From: a virus | Reading direction: 5' to 3' (one strand) | DNA: 35,277 nucleotides | Virus record (IMG/VR): IMGVR_UViG_3300035034_002102 | Coordinates: 1 to 35,277 of that record | Shown: one piece after another, positions 14,226-23,564 of the stretch | Position numbering within the stretch: position 1 is the stretch's first letter | Layout of the letters: every line of letters begins with the position of its first letter | The notes under the pieces: model-generated | The model's input: only the letters and a program-made list of their open reading frames with translations | What the model was told of the DNA's origin: nothing | Databases searched by the model: none | Position numbers and translations under genes: made by a program

Positions 14226-16085
14226 TTAAAAAGTTGCTAATGAAACTCGTTTTAAATTAGACGCATCGGTTTTCACATAAATAAAATCACCCTTTACCCA
14301 TACCGATAAAATAGAACTCGATGCCGCTTCTGCAAGTAAGTTTGTCGAACTTGAAGGAACGTAACTCAATTCAGGAAACAGAAAGTTTGACGGTGCGAGG
14401 TTGCCTGTTGTTGTTGCTACTTGCGAAACTGCACCGCCTATTCTATATTTTAAAAAACTGTCAAAATATAGATTTGCAAAAGCCCCGCTTCCAGCAGTTT
14501 GAATTGTTTGATTTTGTAAATTGATAGTTCCCAATTGCAAAGCAACATCATAACTGCTATTATAATTTGACGTAAAATGAATTATTTTAGAAGTTCTTTC
14601 TTTAATAAAACTATCACCAATTTTAAACACTTTTCCCTCAAAATTTGGCGGATCCGTTGATAAATTACCGCCTATCGAAAACGGTGTATTTGAGTTGTCA
14701 ACGCTTTTAAAACTTAATTTTCGGGGAAATTCAATAGAATAATCTAAATTAAAACTTGTATTATCATTAAATATTTTGATTCCTTTTTCGTTTGATGCAC
14801 CTGCAATTCTTGTATTATTACCTAAAAAACTTGGTTTAGTAATATCATTACTTGCATTACTATAAGCATAAGCTTCACTTGACGCAAAAATATCTTTTAG
14901 TATTAAATTTGCAATAAATAGATTAGCATTTTGTGATAAATGCACACCATCTCCGCCCATTTCTGCGTTATTTACAGTCGTATAACTTCGGTAAGGTGTA
15001 AAACCATCAAAGTATATATAACCTCTTTCTTTTGCTATAATGTAAGAATCATAATTATATTGTACCATAAAAGTTGAACTTGACGAAGGTGAAGTTCCGA
15101 CTATAAAAATATCTGTTTTATTTGTTAAGCTGTCTAAAACCTCATTAGACAAATCTGTTAAAGCCGCTTTCCAACCTAAATCTTTAAATTCAAATTGGAT
15201 TAGGTCAATATCTAATTTTTTGCAAAAAAACAAAAGTTGCAAGTTTGCAGCATTAGCATTTGAAAGAGCTAAACCACCTTCGCTAAGATTTATTTCTTGT
15301 ATTCCGCTTTTGTCATCTGTAAAACTTTGCGGTTTTAATACAGTAGTAACTACATCAGACCAAACTTTTATATTTGAAAAATTAACTTCTGACGAAGGAA
15401 TAATTTTTAAATATGCTAATGCTTCACCTGTTACTAATGAAACACTACTTGTATCATCACCATATTTAAAATAAAAATTCCCACTTGATTGTGGTTCTAT
15501 AAAAACGTGTATTGTGTCACTAATACAAGTTGAATATCCTGCTAATGCACTTACATTATAAACAGTATTTGCAGCAAATTCATAAACGTTGCCATTTACC
15601 CATTTTGAATACTCGTTATCTGTTAAATTAGCCGAAAAACTTAATAACTCTTCATTTGCAAAACTTGCAGTGCTTGTTTCAATACTTGCATTTCCACCTA
15701 AATTTGCATGTAATTTACGACCGTAATGCACCCATTTTGACCTCCCAACTGAATCACCATAAGCCAATACTTTATAATTTACGCGAGTATTATCTCGCTG
15801 TGTATATAGCTTATTAAAATACCGATACGGGTAAATATTTCGACTTGTGTTTAATACAAGTGTACTGTCCATGGTGGCTACATTCCCATAAGGCGTTCGC
15901 AAAATATTAAAACGCTTGTCGTCCGTCCCTAACTTTTTCCATTTGTTCCCAACTTTTACGGGTATAATTCCCGTTTCTTGTGATTCAATTTGTTGTGCGT
16001 ATTTGTCATTGATATTTTGAGCATCAACTAAAGTGGTTGCAAAAGCGACTAAAAAAAGCAATAATAAGTTTTTAAATAATTTCAT
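14226..16085 (-). CDS. SGNH/GDSL-hydrolase domain protein with signal peptide
   Basis: This 619-aa protein begins with a clear Sec signal peptide (MKLFKNLLLLFLVAFATTLV then DAQ). An SGNH hydrolase core follows: block I LAYGDSVG with nucleophile S112, and block V DGVHLS with D379 and H382. A beta-rich C-terminal half of about 200 residues could bind cell-surface glycans. SGNH enzymes deacylate polysaccharides or lipids. In phages they usually occur as tail-fibre or depolymerase domains, but those lack export signals, so the signal peptide is odd. It lies inside the late operon, between possible tail genes. It may modify the host surface rather than be a virion part. Confidence 0.75.
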   Translation of the reverse strand: MKLFKNLLLLFLVAFATTLVDAQNINDKYAQQIESQETGIIPVKVGNKWKKLGTDDKRFNILRTPYGNVATMDSTLVLNTSRNIYPYRYFNKLYTQRDNTRVNYKVLAYGDSVGRSKWVHYGRKLHANLGGNASIETSTASFANEELLSFSANLTDNEYSKWVNGNVYEFAANTVYNVSALAGYSTCISDTIHVFIEPQSSGNFYFKYGDDTSSVSLVTGEALAYLKIIPSSEVNFSNIKVWSDVVTTVLKPQSFTDDKSGIQEINLSEGGLALSNANAANLQLLFFCKKLDIDLIQFEFKDLGWKAALTDLSNEVLDSLTNKTDIFIVGTSPSSSSTFMVQYNYDSYIIAKERGYIYFDGFTPYRSYTTVNNAEMGGDGVHLSQNANLFIANLILKDIFASSEAYAYSNASNDITKPSFLGNNTRIAGASNEKGIKIFNDNTSFNLDYSIEFPRKLSFKSVDNSNTPFSIGGNLSTDPPNFEGKVFKIGDSFIKERTSKIIHFTSNYNSSYDVALQLGTINLQNQTIQTAGSGAFANLYFDSFLKYRIGGAVSQVATTTGNLAPSNFLFPELSYVPSSSTNLLAEAASSSILSVWVKGDFIYVKTDASNLKRVSLATF

Positions 16086-16091
16086 TTCTGT

Positions 16092-16943
16092 TTATGATTT
16101 TTGTGAAATCTTTCTTTGTTCGTGATTCAAATACTCAATTATCGTAAATAAATTCGTGTTTCCTGTTTTTTCTAAGTCGCCAAACTTACCGCCCGACAAC
16201 TCCAATATTAGCTGAACCCAAGTGTTTAATTTTGATTCCGAATTGGTTGCACCGCCGATTTTCATGCGAGGATGCAATGCTTCTAAAATCAATTTTCGAC
16301 AAGATTCGTAAAAATGTAGAATGAGCATTTTCTTATAAAATTCGATGTTTTGGATATCGTAAGCTCGTTTGTTAATCGTTGATTCGTGCTTATTGAATTC
16401 GATGCGAACATCGCCCTCATAATTCATTACTTTATTTTCTGCTGTTTTAGGCTTGTGATTTCGATACAAAACCGCAATCAAGCGATTCAATGCAAATTTG
16501 GTGTTTTTCTTATCTCGTAACGCTTCAAAAAATGCTTCCAAATGTGCAAATTCCCAAACAGTTATGTTGTTTAAGAATTGTGACGGGGCGTGATAGATGC
16601 GGGTTTTGTTCTTTAGTATTTCGAATGGAGGGCGAGTTAAACCGCCATTTATAAATAAATTCCCGTCATCGATCCTTCCAAAAATCCAATCCGTGCATGC
16701 CATGATAACATCATTCAACTCGTCAAAAAATTGCGTTTCACTTTCAATTTTTGCGTCCTTTTCCCATTTCTTGAAAAAAGAAAGTTTTTTATTGAGCAAT
16801 AGCTTTGTGATTCTAAGCCTTGACTCATGAATCTTTGTATTTTCATCATATAGTATGTTGAAAATACCGTGCAATTCGTTCTGTGTGCAGTCGTTCCAAT
16901 TCTGTGGAATGTTGATTGCTTCTTTATTGATTTTGATTTCCAT
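16092..16943 (-). CDS. Hypothetical phage protein (283 aa), possible tail assembly factor
   Basis: It starts MEIKINKEAINIPQNWNDC and is largely helical. The C-terminal segment NTWVQLILELSGGKFGDLEK and a following NLFTIIEYLNHEQ resemble the ends of Bacteroidota phage proteins often placed near tail genes. No catalytic motif is visible. It lies 6 nt before the SGNH gene and follows the cupin-like gene in the same operon. The function is not certain. Confidence 0.55.
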   Translation of the reverse strand: MEIKINKEAINIPQNWNDCTQNELHGIFNILYDENTKIHESRLRITKLLLNKKLSFFKKWEKDAKIESETQFFDELNDVIMACTDWIFGRIDDGNLFINGGLTRPPFEILKNKTRIYHAPSQFLNNITVWEFAHLEAFFEALRDKKNTKFALNRLIAVLYRNHKPKTAENKVMNYEGDVRIEFNKHESTINKRAYDIQNIEFYKKMLILHFYESCRKLILEALHPRMKIGGATNSESKLNTWVQLILELSGGKFGDLEKTGNTNLFTIIEYLNHEQRKISQKS

Positions 16944-16967
16944 GATTCAAATATAAAAAACGATGAA

Positions 16968-17387
16968 TTACTGATTAAGGACAAAATCATTTTTAGAAAG
17001 CCCTTCGAACATGCAAATCACTTCTGTATCTTCGAGAAAGTAAACCTTATGTTTCAATCCTTTTTCGATTAAAAACGAGTTTGGATACTCCAAAACTGTA
17101 TCGTATTTCGGAGTGACAATTCTAATTTTTCCTTTTTTATTTTTAATTACTAAATGTTCTGATATTCCTTCATGCGTGTGATTCCCAAAAAATTGTCCTT
17201 TTTTTGCAAAATACGCTAATGCCGTGCAGCCTAATTTTTTGAAACTTTCTAATATTATCCATTCGTTTTCTTTTAAAAACGATTGCTGCTTTTGAATTTC
17301 ATCAATTTTAATGTTCTGGTCATCTTCATTAATAGTATGAAAAAAGAAATTCAAGGAACTCCTTAATTCTTTGATTGCCTGATTCAT
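16968..17387 (-). CDS. Cupin-like protein (139 aa)
   Basis: The C-terminal half reads like a single cupin barrel: GQFFGNHTHEGISEHLVIK (two histidines and a glutamate), then a beta-rich KIRIVTPKYDTVLEYPNSF, then a third histidine in KGLKHKVYF. These could bind a metal. The N-terminal half is helical. The start overlaps the stop of the next gene upstream in the ATGA manner (17384-17387), so translation is coupled. Cupins bind sugars, metals or small ligands; in virions they appear rarely. The role here is unknown. Confidence 0.6.
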   Translation of the reverse strand: MNQAIKELRSSLNFFFHTINEDDQNIKIDEIQKQQSFLKENEWIILESFKKLGCTALAYFAKKGQFFGNHTHEGISEHLVIKNKKGKIRIVTPKYDTVLEYPNSFLIEKGLKHKVYFLEDTEVICMFEGLSKNDFVLNQ

Positions 17388-17701
17388 AACTTATTTATTT
17401 GTTTATCAATGCTGTTGAGGATCATCTTAATTTCAGTAATATTATTAGAGATATTCCCTGTCAATAGGTTATCAATTTTCGATACATCAATACCCAAAGA
17501 CCTCATGAAATGACTCATTTCAGTAAGTAGCAAAATGTTTGCTTTGTCCTGTTCTTTGATATAATCGCCTTGTTTTCTGTTTTCTCGCCATAAAGCGGTT
17601 AAGGCAGCGATTAACATCGAAATAATTATTGAGCCAAGCCAAACTACAATTTGTAGGTTAGCAGATTCTTGTTGGATTATTTCAGGAGATGTAATATCCA
17701 T
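17384..17701 (-). CDS. Single-pass membrane protein (105 aa)
   Basis: ATG 17701 gives MDITSPEIIQQESANLQIVV followed by a transmembrane helix (WLGSIIISMLIAALTALW), then basic residues (RENRK) and a helical cytoplasmic tail. A start at 17737 would add 12 residues. The topology resembles small phage membrane accessory or holin-like proteins, with one hydrophobic segment. It overlaps the cupin gene by 4 nt. Confidence 0.55.
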   Translation of the reverse strand: MDITSPEIIQQESANLQIVVWLGSIIISMLIAALTALWRENRKQGDYIKEQDKANILLLTEMSHFMRSLGIDVSKIDNLLTGNISNNITEIKMILNSIDKQINKL

Positions 17702-17777
17702 TCTTTTCGTATTTACTAAGTTTATTAAGTGAGTCACAAGATTGTAAGTGTTTGTAATTTACGAAAGGACGAAATAC

Positions 17778-18746
17778 CTAAAACCGGTAAATCGCACCGT
17801 CGTTTTTTGTTGCCGTCACCGTTTCGGTAGCTGCAAATGTTTTATACGTTTCGTATAGTTCATCTATTGCGAGCAATCTTAGAAGTCGGCTGATATACAT
17901 GAATCCTGTCATGTTTGAGAAATTCGTTGTCAGACGGATTTGGTCATTACTTGCCGAGATGGTTGATGTGTTTTCGTTAGCAGTCTGAATAATTTTAAAC
18001 CCGTCCCGTGTTGCTTTGCCTGACCCTGCCTTTGCCGCAAATTCAATAACGAAATTCGTTGTTGCTTTTGCAATCAAAAGCAATGCAGACGAGTTTTCAG
18101 CTGTCAATGTTCCTGCCCTTTTTTCATTTAGTAATTCATTAAAATAAGCATCACCGATATAAGCCCTGATAACAAAATCCTCGACAGCTTGAATTGAAGG
18201 CACTAAAAAATCAAAGGTTGCCGCAGGTGCAGCTAAGCGATTAAAACGATTGAACTCAATAGAGTTCCATAACAACATTTCGGTGTTAGAATTTCGAGTT
18301 GATAAAGCGTTTTCAAAATACCATTCGTAATCAGGATTGCCTTTTTGTGCCTCCATTTTACCTAATGTGTATTCTATTGCCGTGAATCCTGAGTTTAAGA
18401 TTTCAGCTTTTAGAGCATCAGTTTGATATTTGTACGCTGTTTTTTCATTTTCCGTTTCAATCCGCATAACGCCTGAGTCAGATATTTGGACTTCGGTTAA
18501 AGGCAGTTGATGGTACAAAGCAAAATTAGCAATACAACGTTGAATTGAATTGATTAGTCCGTGCCCCGTTTCTGCTTGATATGCAATCAAGGCATTGTCT
18601 AATAAATCGCCAATTTTTGGCCGCAAATAACGTTCTGCGGCATCTTTTAACCGCTGCTGCAAATCGCTAATAGAAAGCGAAATATTGACAGGAAGCTGCT
18701 TTTTGAAATCGGCTTCAGTATCGAAAAAATATCCTGTTTTACTCAT
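17778..18746 (-). CDS. Phage structural protein downstream of portal (322 aa)
   Basis: It begins MSKTGYFFDTEADFKKQLPV and has the helical, acidic make-up of a conserved protein family found just after the portal gene in many Bacteroidota phages (possibly DUF6712; I am not certain of the name). It overlaps the portal gene by 8 nt. Position suggests a head-tail connector, adaptor or completion role. No catalytic motif is visible. Confidence 0.6.
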   Translation of the reverse strand: MSKTGYFFDTEADFKKQLPVNISLSISDLQQRLKDAAERYLRPKIGDLLDNALIAYQAETGHGLINSIQRCIANFALYHQLPLTEVQISDSGVMRIETENEKTAYKYQTDALKAEILNSGFTAIEYTLGKMEAQKGNPDYEWYFENALSTRNSNTEMLLWNSIEFNRFNRLAAPAATFDFLVPSIQAVEDFVIRAYIGDAYFNELLNEKRAGTLTAENSSALLLIAKATTNFVIEFAAKAGSGKATRDGFKIIQTANENTSTISASNDQIRLTTNFSNMTGFMYISRLLRLLAIDELYETYKTFAATETVTATKNDGAIYRF

Positions 18747-20055
18747 TTTTTATTCCTGTTTTAGCGTTATCAGTTGTGACGTGACGAGTATGTTCAAACG
18801 CCCAAAGAACGTCCCAACCGTTGACCATTGATGCAACCTTAAACGCCTCTAATGCTGTTTCCTGTTCGATAGTATTAGTGTCCGTAATGCCATTGAAACC
18901 CTCTCGAATATCAGAACCCGAACCGGAACCGATTGACGATGATGTTCCCATACCGATCTGATTTGGGTTCATCATGAGCGCGTAGGCGACTTGCTTATCG
19001 GCTGCATCGCTTGACGGAATCCACTGGTCATTCCTTGTCTTATCGTCCACGGCTTCGACTTCGATTTTCGCTTCTGCATTACCAAAAGCATCGACACCGT
19101 ATATGTCAGTGATGCTTTTATAGATATTATCAGACCCCGACAAATTATTATTCATATCGTCAATCTTAGCATCAATAATCTTTTGCTGTTCAACTTGCGT
19201 CATGCTGTGCCAATCTTTGTAGCGATTGACGAAATAATTGATTGGAATCCGAATGATATATTTCAGACTCACTTGATTACGCTGCATTTGCGTAATGGTA
19301 AGTGGTGTGTTAATAGAAACGTCCAACCAACCGCCTTTTTCAAATAGACCTATGTGGAAAGGAGTAGCGTAATATTGGTCTCCTGTATTATACTTGTGAT
19401 GAATGATTAATTCCCGACTTCCTGAAAGTCGTTGGATAGACCTCCAAGGGTCGTTTTCATTATACGCTTGTATTTTTACCGTTTCGACAGGAGAAGGAAA
19501 ATCATGTGCCATGAAAATATTATCAATCTCAAGCCGTGCGTTGGGCTTACCCAATCTACAAGATTTTGCAGGGCGATGTACTAACCGCACAATCTTTCGT
19601 TTGTCGCTGCTAAACATCAATGATGTAAAGCAATTAAAGAAGCGCTTGTAATCGAAAAGTATTCCCTGACAATACTTAGGATGATTTGTCATCTTTAAAA
19701 AGTCCTCTATCTCAGGCATAATCAACTTTTCTCTGACCTCAATACCTTTGTCGTTATATGTACGCCTGTAATAATACACGCCTTGTCCATACATCATACC
19801 AACGTGACGACCTACGATTGGCAAGGCGGTGGTAGTTTTCTTTAGCTTATCCTCAACCTCTCGAGGAAACCTATCCCCTCGACCCCACTCAACCCAATCA
19901 GTCCCTTGGTTGATGATGTCTGGGTCTTTGATTGGTTTAGGTATGACAGGTGAAGTGCCTTGCTTCATATACGAAGCCTGCGGTAACATAGCCCTCATCT
20001 CACCCTCTCCATCGCTAACGATATTGACCCTTATATGCTTATTCTTATCACTCAT
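18739..20055 (-). CDS. Portal protein
   Basis: This 438-aa protein has portal-like features: an acidic, flexible start, WVEWGRGDRFPREVE, helical segments through the middle (TQMQRNQVSLKYIIRIP) and a long stem-helix region near 280-300. A later stretch (MNPNQIGMGTSSSIGSGSG followed by an IREGFNG-type segment) matches portals of Bacteroidota phages, which form the DNA-entry ring of the capsid. It lies between the terminase block and the connector gene. Its start overlaps the preceding small gene by 4 nt (ATGA type). Confidence 0.8.
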   Translation of the reverse strand: MSDKNKHIRVNIVSDGEGEMRAMLPQASYMKQGTSPVIPKPIKDPDIINQGTDWVEWGRGDRFPREVEDKLKKTTTALPIVGRHVGMMYGQGVYYYRRTYNDKGIEVREKLIMPEIEDFLKMTNHPKYCQGILFDYKRFFNCFTSLMFSSDKRKIVRLVHRPAKSCRLGKPNARLEIDNIFMAHDFPSPVETVKIQAYNENDPWRSIQRLSGSRELIIHHKYNTGDQYYATPFHIGLFEKGGWLDVSINTPLTITQMQRNQVSLKYIIRIPINYFVNRYKDWHSMTQVEQQKIIDAKIDDMNNNLSGSDNIYKSITDIYGVDAFGNAEAKIEVEAVDDKTRNDQWIPSSDAADKQVAYALMMNPNQIGMGTSSSIGSGSGSDIREGFNGITDTNTIEQETALEAFKVASMVNGWDVLWAFEHTRHVTTDNAKTGIKNE

Positions 20056-20399
20056 AGAACGACCTCTTTATTATTGAATTTAAGTATTAGTATTGGGTGT
20101 AGCTTTATAATTTGATTCGACTCATTACCTGCTATCAATAAGCGAATGTTTATTGTCTTATTTCTTTTATGATTTGCATTCTTAGTGATGCTCTGAATTT
20201 GTTCATCATTGCCTTGCGGCAGTACTATCTTGTCACTACTATTACCTGCAACAATCACCGCCTTAACATCGACAATCTCACCTGCTTCTTTTTTGTTGAG
20301 ATTGTATTTCATAAACTCGCAATGAAACGTAACGAATTGACCGTTTTCATCTTTCGAGTAAATTTCTTGCATCATTTTTTTGTAAGTGATTATGTTCAT
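20052..20399 (-). CDS. Hypothetical protein before portal (115 aa)
   Basis: It starts MNIITYKKMMQEIYSKDEN and has alternating hydrophilic and beta-like parts (NIRLLIAGNESNQIIKLHPI). No family is recognised. It is coupled to the portal gene by an ATGA overlap. It may be a virion or regulatory accessory protein. Confidence 0.55.
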   Translation of the reverse strand: MNIITYKKMMQEIYSKDENGQFVTFHCEFMKYNLNKKEAGEIVDVKAVIVAGNSSDKIVLPQGNDEQIQSITKNANHKRNKTINIRLLIAGNESNQIIKLHPILILKFNNKEVVL

Positions 20400-20429
20400 A
20401 GTGCAAATTATTAATGATGTTTAAATTGC

Positions 20430-20455
20430 AAAAGGACGTAATGAGAACGTCCCTT
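20430..20455 (-). terminator. Terminator-like hairpin upstream of the portal block
   Basis: GGACGT (20434-20439) pairs with ACGTCC (20447-20452), followed by TTTT on the minus strand. It is a weak terminator, placed after the possible small gene at 20455..20604. Confidence 0.45.
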
Positions 20456-20604
20456 CATATATCCTTGAAAAATGCCTTTGCAATTGTCATTTGCGTTAGG
20501 GCATAGCGGAGAAGTTCGTCTGTCATTTTTTGAATGACATTGTTTTGACTGATTAATTTGCTGATTATCAACTTACGAGGCTTGTAAATTATATTTATTA
20601 GCAA
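20455..20604 (-). CDS. Possible small protein with TTG start (49 aa)
   Basis: A frame that is open from inside the terminase end runs to TGA at 20455-20457. It has no ATG until late (MTDELLRYALTQMTIAKAFF). Taking TTG at 20604 as the start gives a plausible 49-aa basic protein (PRKLIISKLISQNNVIQK in the middle). It overlaps no other gene. The start choice is uncertain, so only the final 23 codons, which have an ATG, are firmly a candidate. Confidence 0.3.
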   Translation of the reverse strand: MLINIIYKPRKLIISKLISQNNVIQKMTDELLRYALTQMTIAKAFFKDI

Positions 20605-20617
20605 AACCTCGCAATTG

Positions 20618-22240
20618 TTATTTTGAATATGATTGAGATTGTGGCAATTGAGCGTAACCTCGCAATAGATTTGAGAATAAACCTAAAATCAAGTAATCTG
20701 CTGCATCTGATAGATGCGTAGCTTTTAATGCTTCTTTTGTGTTGCGTTCGCTGCCTTTGTTTTTTTGTATCAATCCCTTTGAGGATTTTTTTGCAGGGGC
20801 TTGTTGCATTGAAAAAAGCAAGTGTTTACAGTTTTCTTTATTAAATCTGATTTGTGGTTTGCCAGGTTCTCCTTTTAATAAGATATTCCAGAGATTAAAT
20901 CTTGTTTCGTGCAAAGCATTTGACCTTGAAGTAGTTAATTTTAGCACCCGCCAACCCCTTTTTTTTAATACTTCAGCGGCTTGATTGGCGGTTGTGATAC
21001 GGCTGTTTTCTTTTGCGTTATTTGCAGACGAGTCATAGTACATATATACCAATTTTTCTTCGTGCGATTCGTAGTATTTCGCAAATTGTTCCATTAAATC
21101 ATCTACAATTTTTGGTGTTAATACAAATAAATCATTGATGATATTGAAACCGTTTAGCGTTTCTTGTCCGACAATCATGCAATTAATCGCTGCACCAAAA
21201 TCAATTCCTAAATATAGCGGCTTTTTTGTATCGCAGTCGCCGTCGCCTTTTGAGTTTGCTTCGATGCTCACTTGTTGGTAATAGCCGTAATCATAAGCAC
21301 TATATTCATGTGATTGCGACAGTAACGGATAAAAACTATTTTCAGTTTTCCCGACTCGCTTATTCATTATTTCAGCTTGATAAAGATAATCCGGCATCAT
21401 GCGTTTCATATCTGCAAACCAACCTTTTCTAAGATTTTGGTAATTTAACCGTGCATCCGCTCTCAGGAATTTCATCTTTTTAGGATTAGCAAGGGCTTGT
21501 AATTCCATGTCAATAAACCATTGTCCGTCAAGAGTCAAAGGCGTTGATGAGGTGTAAAGGAGTGACCCGAATAGCTTATTCCCTTCAAAAACATCGACAT
21601 TCGTACCTCTATTCGTTGAGTGAACTTCCTCGTCTAATTTGTTTTTATCCAGCAGGGCGGCTTCGTCACCAATGCCCCAATCCGTATTGATACCACGAGC
21701 CATGCCAATCCCGTCCTGTGATATTAAATGAATGCCTGTTCCGTTGTGAAACGAAATATAATTATCATTTTTCAGCGGTTCTTGGTAGGCTTTCGCCCAA
21801 GATTTTTGCCATTTCACTGGCGGGCGTTTGCTAACGAAATAATGTAAGCCCTCGAACAACCCTTGCATTCGTAACCCTTGAATGGTTGACGGTAGCGTCC
21901 TTGTTAGTATTTGTTGAAAAGTATTGCCGACTATAAAGCCTTTCGACCGTGGCATTTCATAAACTAATTTTCTAATCCTATCTGCTATCAAAGTAGATTT
22001 GCCCGTCGCCCGTCCGAATTCTAAAAACAGTTCTAATTGCTCAACTATACTTGAAATATATTGAGCGGGATTATAAATGAGTGGCTTATAATGTTCATTA
22101 ACTTGCTTGATTAGCGACTCAAAGTTTCCCGATTGGCGGGAATGCAGATATTGAATAGCAGTTTCAATTTCTTTTTCAATCTTTGCTTGTTTCGCTAATC
22201 TCGTTTCAAGTTGTTGATTCGTTTTCGATGACATCTTCAT
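20618..22240 (-). CDS. terL: Terminase large subunit
   Basis: This 540-aa ATPase/nuclease packages DNA into the prohead. Walker A is GRATGKST (76-83) and Walker B is WGIGDEAALL with D192 and E193. The nuclease domain shows YLGIDFGAAIN (D347), MYYDSSANN (D403) and HLSDAADYL (D512, D515), forming the metal-binding acidic set. MKM at the start gives two possible ATG codons, 22240 and 22234. It overlaps the preceding small-subunit candidate by 35 nt, a common coupling of the two terminase genes. Confidence 0.92.
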   Translation of the reverse strand: MKMSSKTNQQLETRLAKQAKIEKEIETAIQYLHSRQSGNFESLIKQVNEHYKPLIYNPAQYISSIVEQLELFLEFGRATGKSTLIADRIRKLVYEMPRSKGFIVGNTFQQILTRTLPSTIQGLRMQGLFEGLHYFVSKRPPVKWQKSWAKAYQEPLKNDNYISFHNGTGIHLISQDGIGMARGINTDWGIGDEAALLDKNKLDEEVHSTNRGTNVDVFEGNKLFGSLLYTSSTPLTLDGQWFIDMELQALANPKKMKFLRADARLNYQNLRKGWFADMKRMMPDYLYQAEIMNKRVGKTENSFYPLLSQSHEYSAYDYGYYQQVSIEANSKGDGDCDTKKPLYLGIDFGAAINCMIVGQETLNGFNIINDLFVLTPKIVDDLMEQFAKYYESHEEKLVYMYYDSSANNAKENSRITTANQAAEVLKKRGWRVLKLTTSRSNALHETRFNLWNILLKGEPGKPQIRFNKENCKHLLFSMQQAPAKKSSKGLIQKNKGSERNTKEALKATHLSDAADYLILGLFSNLLRGYAQLPQSQSYSK

Positions 22241-22823
22241 ACTCTATTTCTTCTATTGCTGTTTTAAAAAATTCTGACAAATCAACAGAACCGCTTGATT
22301 CTAATGCTTTGACCGCAATGTCTTGGAATTTTTGGTCAACTGAAATAACATAAACGTGACCTTCTAAAGAAGCAAAATCAATCTGTTCATCTTCTTTTCT
22401 ATCCATTCCTGTCACCTTCACAAGCGTATTGATTGCGGCATCTTTGCGTTGCATGGCAATATTCCAAACTTTTTGGTTTTCATTTTCTTCTGCCCAACGA
22501 ATCATTTTTTGAGCGGCTTTAATATCTTGTCTAATATTTTGAACCGCTAAGGATTTCAAAAAATCAGTTTTGATTTCAACAATTGGAGCAATAAGAACTT
22601 GACACTCTCGAATGTATTTGTAAGCCGTGACGGAACTAATTGAACTACCGCTCAAATGCTTTTCGCCTTCCATAAGCATTTGAGCGGCGACCGTTGGCGA
22701 GTCGTATTGTTCTAACATTGCGTAAGCTCGCCACAATTTCCTGTCATATTCTTTTTCTTTATCGGTGAGCTCAACCTGCTCTGGGTTCAAATAGTAATCC
22801 CTTAATTTTTCAACTGTTTTCAT
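22206..22823 (-). CDS. Terminase small subunit candidate
   Basis: This 205-aa, largely helical protein begins MKTVEKLRDYYLNPEQVEL. The N-terminal part (about 35-80, with SPTVAAQMLMEGEKHLSGSS) could be a DNA-binding helix-turn-helix, as in small terminases that recognise the pac/cos site. It is placed directly before terL with a 35-nt overlap, and follows the 225-aa gene with an ATGA overlap. The assignment rests mainly on position and helical layout. Confidence 0.6.
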   Translation of the reverse strand: MKTVEKLRDYYLNPEQVELTDKEKEYDRKLWRAYAMLEQYDSPTVAAQMLMEGEKHLSGSSISSVTAYKYIRECQVLIAPIVEIKTDFLKSLAVQNIRQDIKAAQKMIRWAEENENQKVWNIAMQRKDAAINTLVKVTGMDRKEDEQIDFASLEGHVYVISVDQKFQDIAVKALESSGSVDLSEFFKTAIEEIEYEDVIENESTT

Positions 22824-23497
22824 AAATTAAGTTCTTTTTTTATACTTGCTATTTCTATATTGTAATTCATTAAATACCCTTCATATCGCTGCTGTTCATC
22901 TTCTGTCAAAGTGCCTTTTAGCTTCTTAGAATACTTTGTGATATACGTTCGTAACGTCTTAAATCGTTCGTGCTTATTTATGATTATTTCTACTATACTT
23001 TTTGATATTTCATCAGCAGGTTCTTGCCCCGTTGCTCGCCAAATTCTTATTTTATCCCAAATCCCATCGTGTGTTTTGGCTATTTCAATAATTCGACAAC
23101 AGGCGGAAAAGCGTTGTGTTGGCGGGGTCATTCTCAATCTTGCATGAATAGCAGCTTGTTCTTTTGCAAGATTGGCATATTCGGTTCTTAATAGTCGTAT
23201 TGAAAAAGGAGCATTGATAAATACCTGTTCAACAGGAACGGAATCAACCGCCTTGATTTTTGACAATGGTACACCGCCAATAGACTCATTTTGTTTCGTT
23301 TCTTTGGACATTCTTTCCGCAACAAAAACCATTTTTCGGTTTCGAGTTTTGAGTTTTTTCAATTCCCAATCCAACTTATCTTTCCAAAACTTCTTCGGGT
23401 ATTTATTTTCAAGCTCGTTTTTGAGGTCTTTTAAATAAGCTGTCCCGCCGTTTTGGATATAGTTCTGAAGCAGGATTTTATATTCGTTTGCTGTCAT
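22820..23497 (-). CDS. Hypothetical phage protein (225 aa)
   Basis: It starts MTANEYKILLQNYIQNGGTA, has a basic region (KKLKTRNRKMVFVAE) and is helical throughout, with a coiled part near the end (EEQQRYEGYLMNYNIEIASI). No family is recognised. It is the first gene after a terminator (23503-23541) and overlaps the terminase small-subunit candidate by 4 nt, so it probably starts a terminase transcript. It may assist packaging. Confidence 0.5.
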   Translation of the reverse strand: MTANEYKILLQNYIQNGGTAYLKDLKNELENKYPKKFWKDKLDWELKKLKTRNRKMVFVAERMSKETKQNESIGGVPLSKIKAVDSVPVEQVFINAPFSIRLLRTEYANLAKEQAAIHARLRMTPPTQRFSACCRIIEIAKTHDGIWDKIRIWRATGQEPADEISKSIVEIIINKHERFKTLRTYITKYSKKLKGTLTEDEQQRYEGYLMNYNIEIASIKKELNL

Positions 23498-23502
23498 AAA
23501 AC

Positions 23503-23541
23503 AAAAATGCCCTTAAATGCAATTGCAAATAAGGACATTTT
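23503..23541 (-). terminator. Terminator of capsid-block transcript
   Basis: A 12-bp stem with one mismatch (23504-23515 with 23530-23541) is followed by TTTTTGTTTT on the minus strand. It ends the capsid-region transcript. The inner loop includes the palindrome TGCAATTGCA. Confidence 0.75.
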
Positions 23542-23564
23542 AAAATATGTACAACATGGAATTT

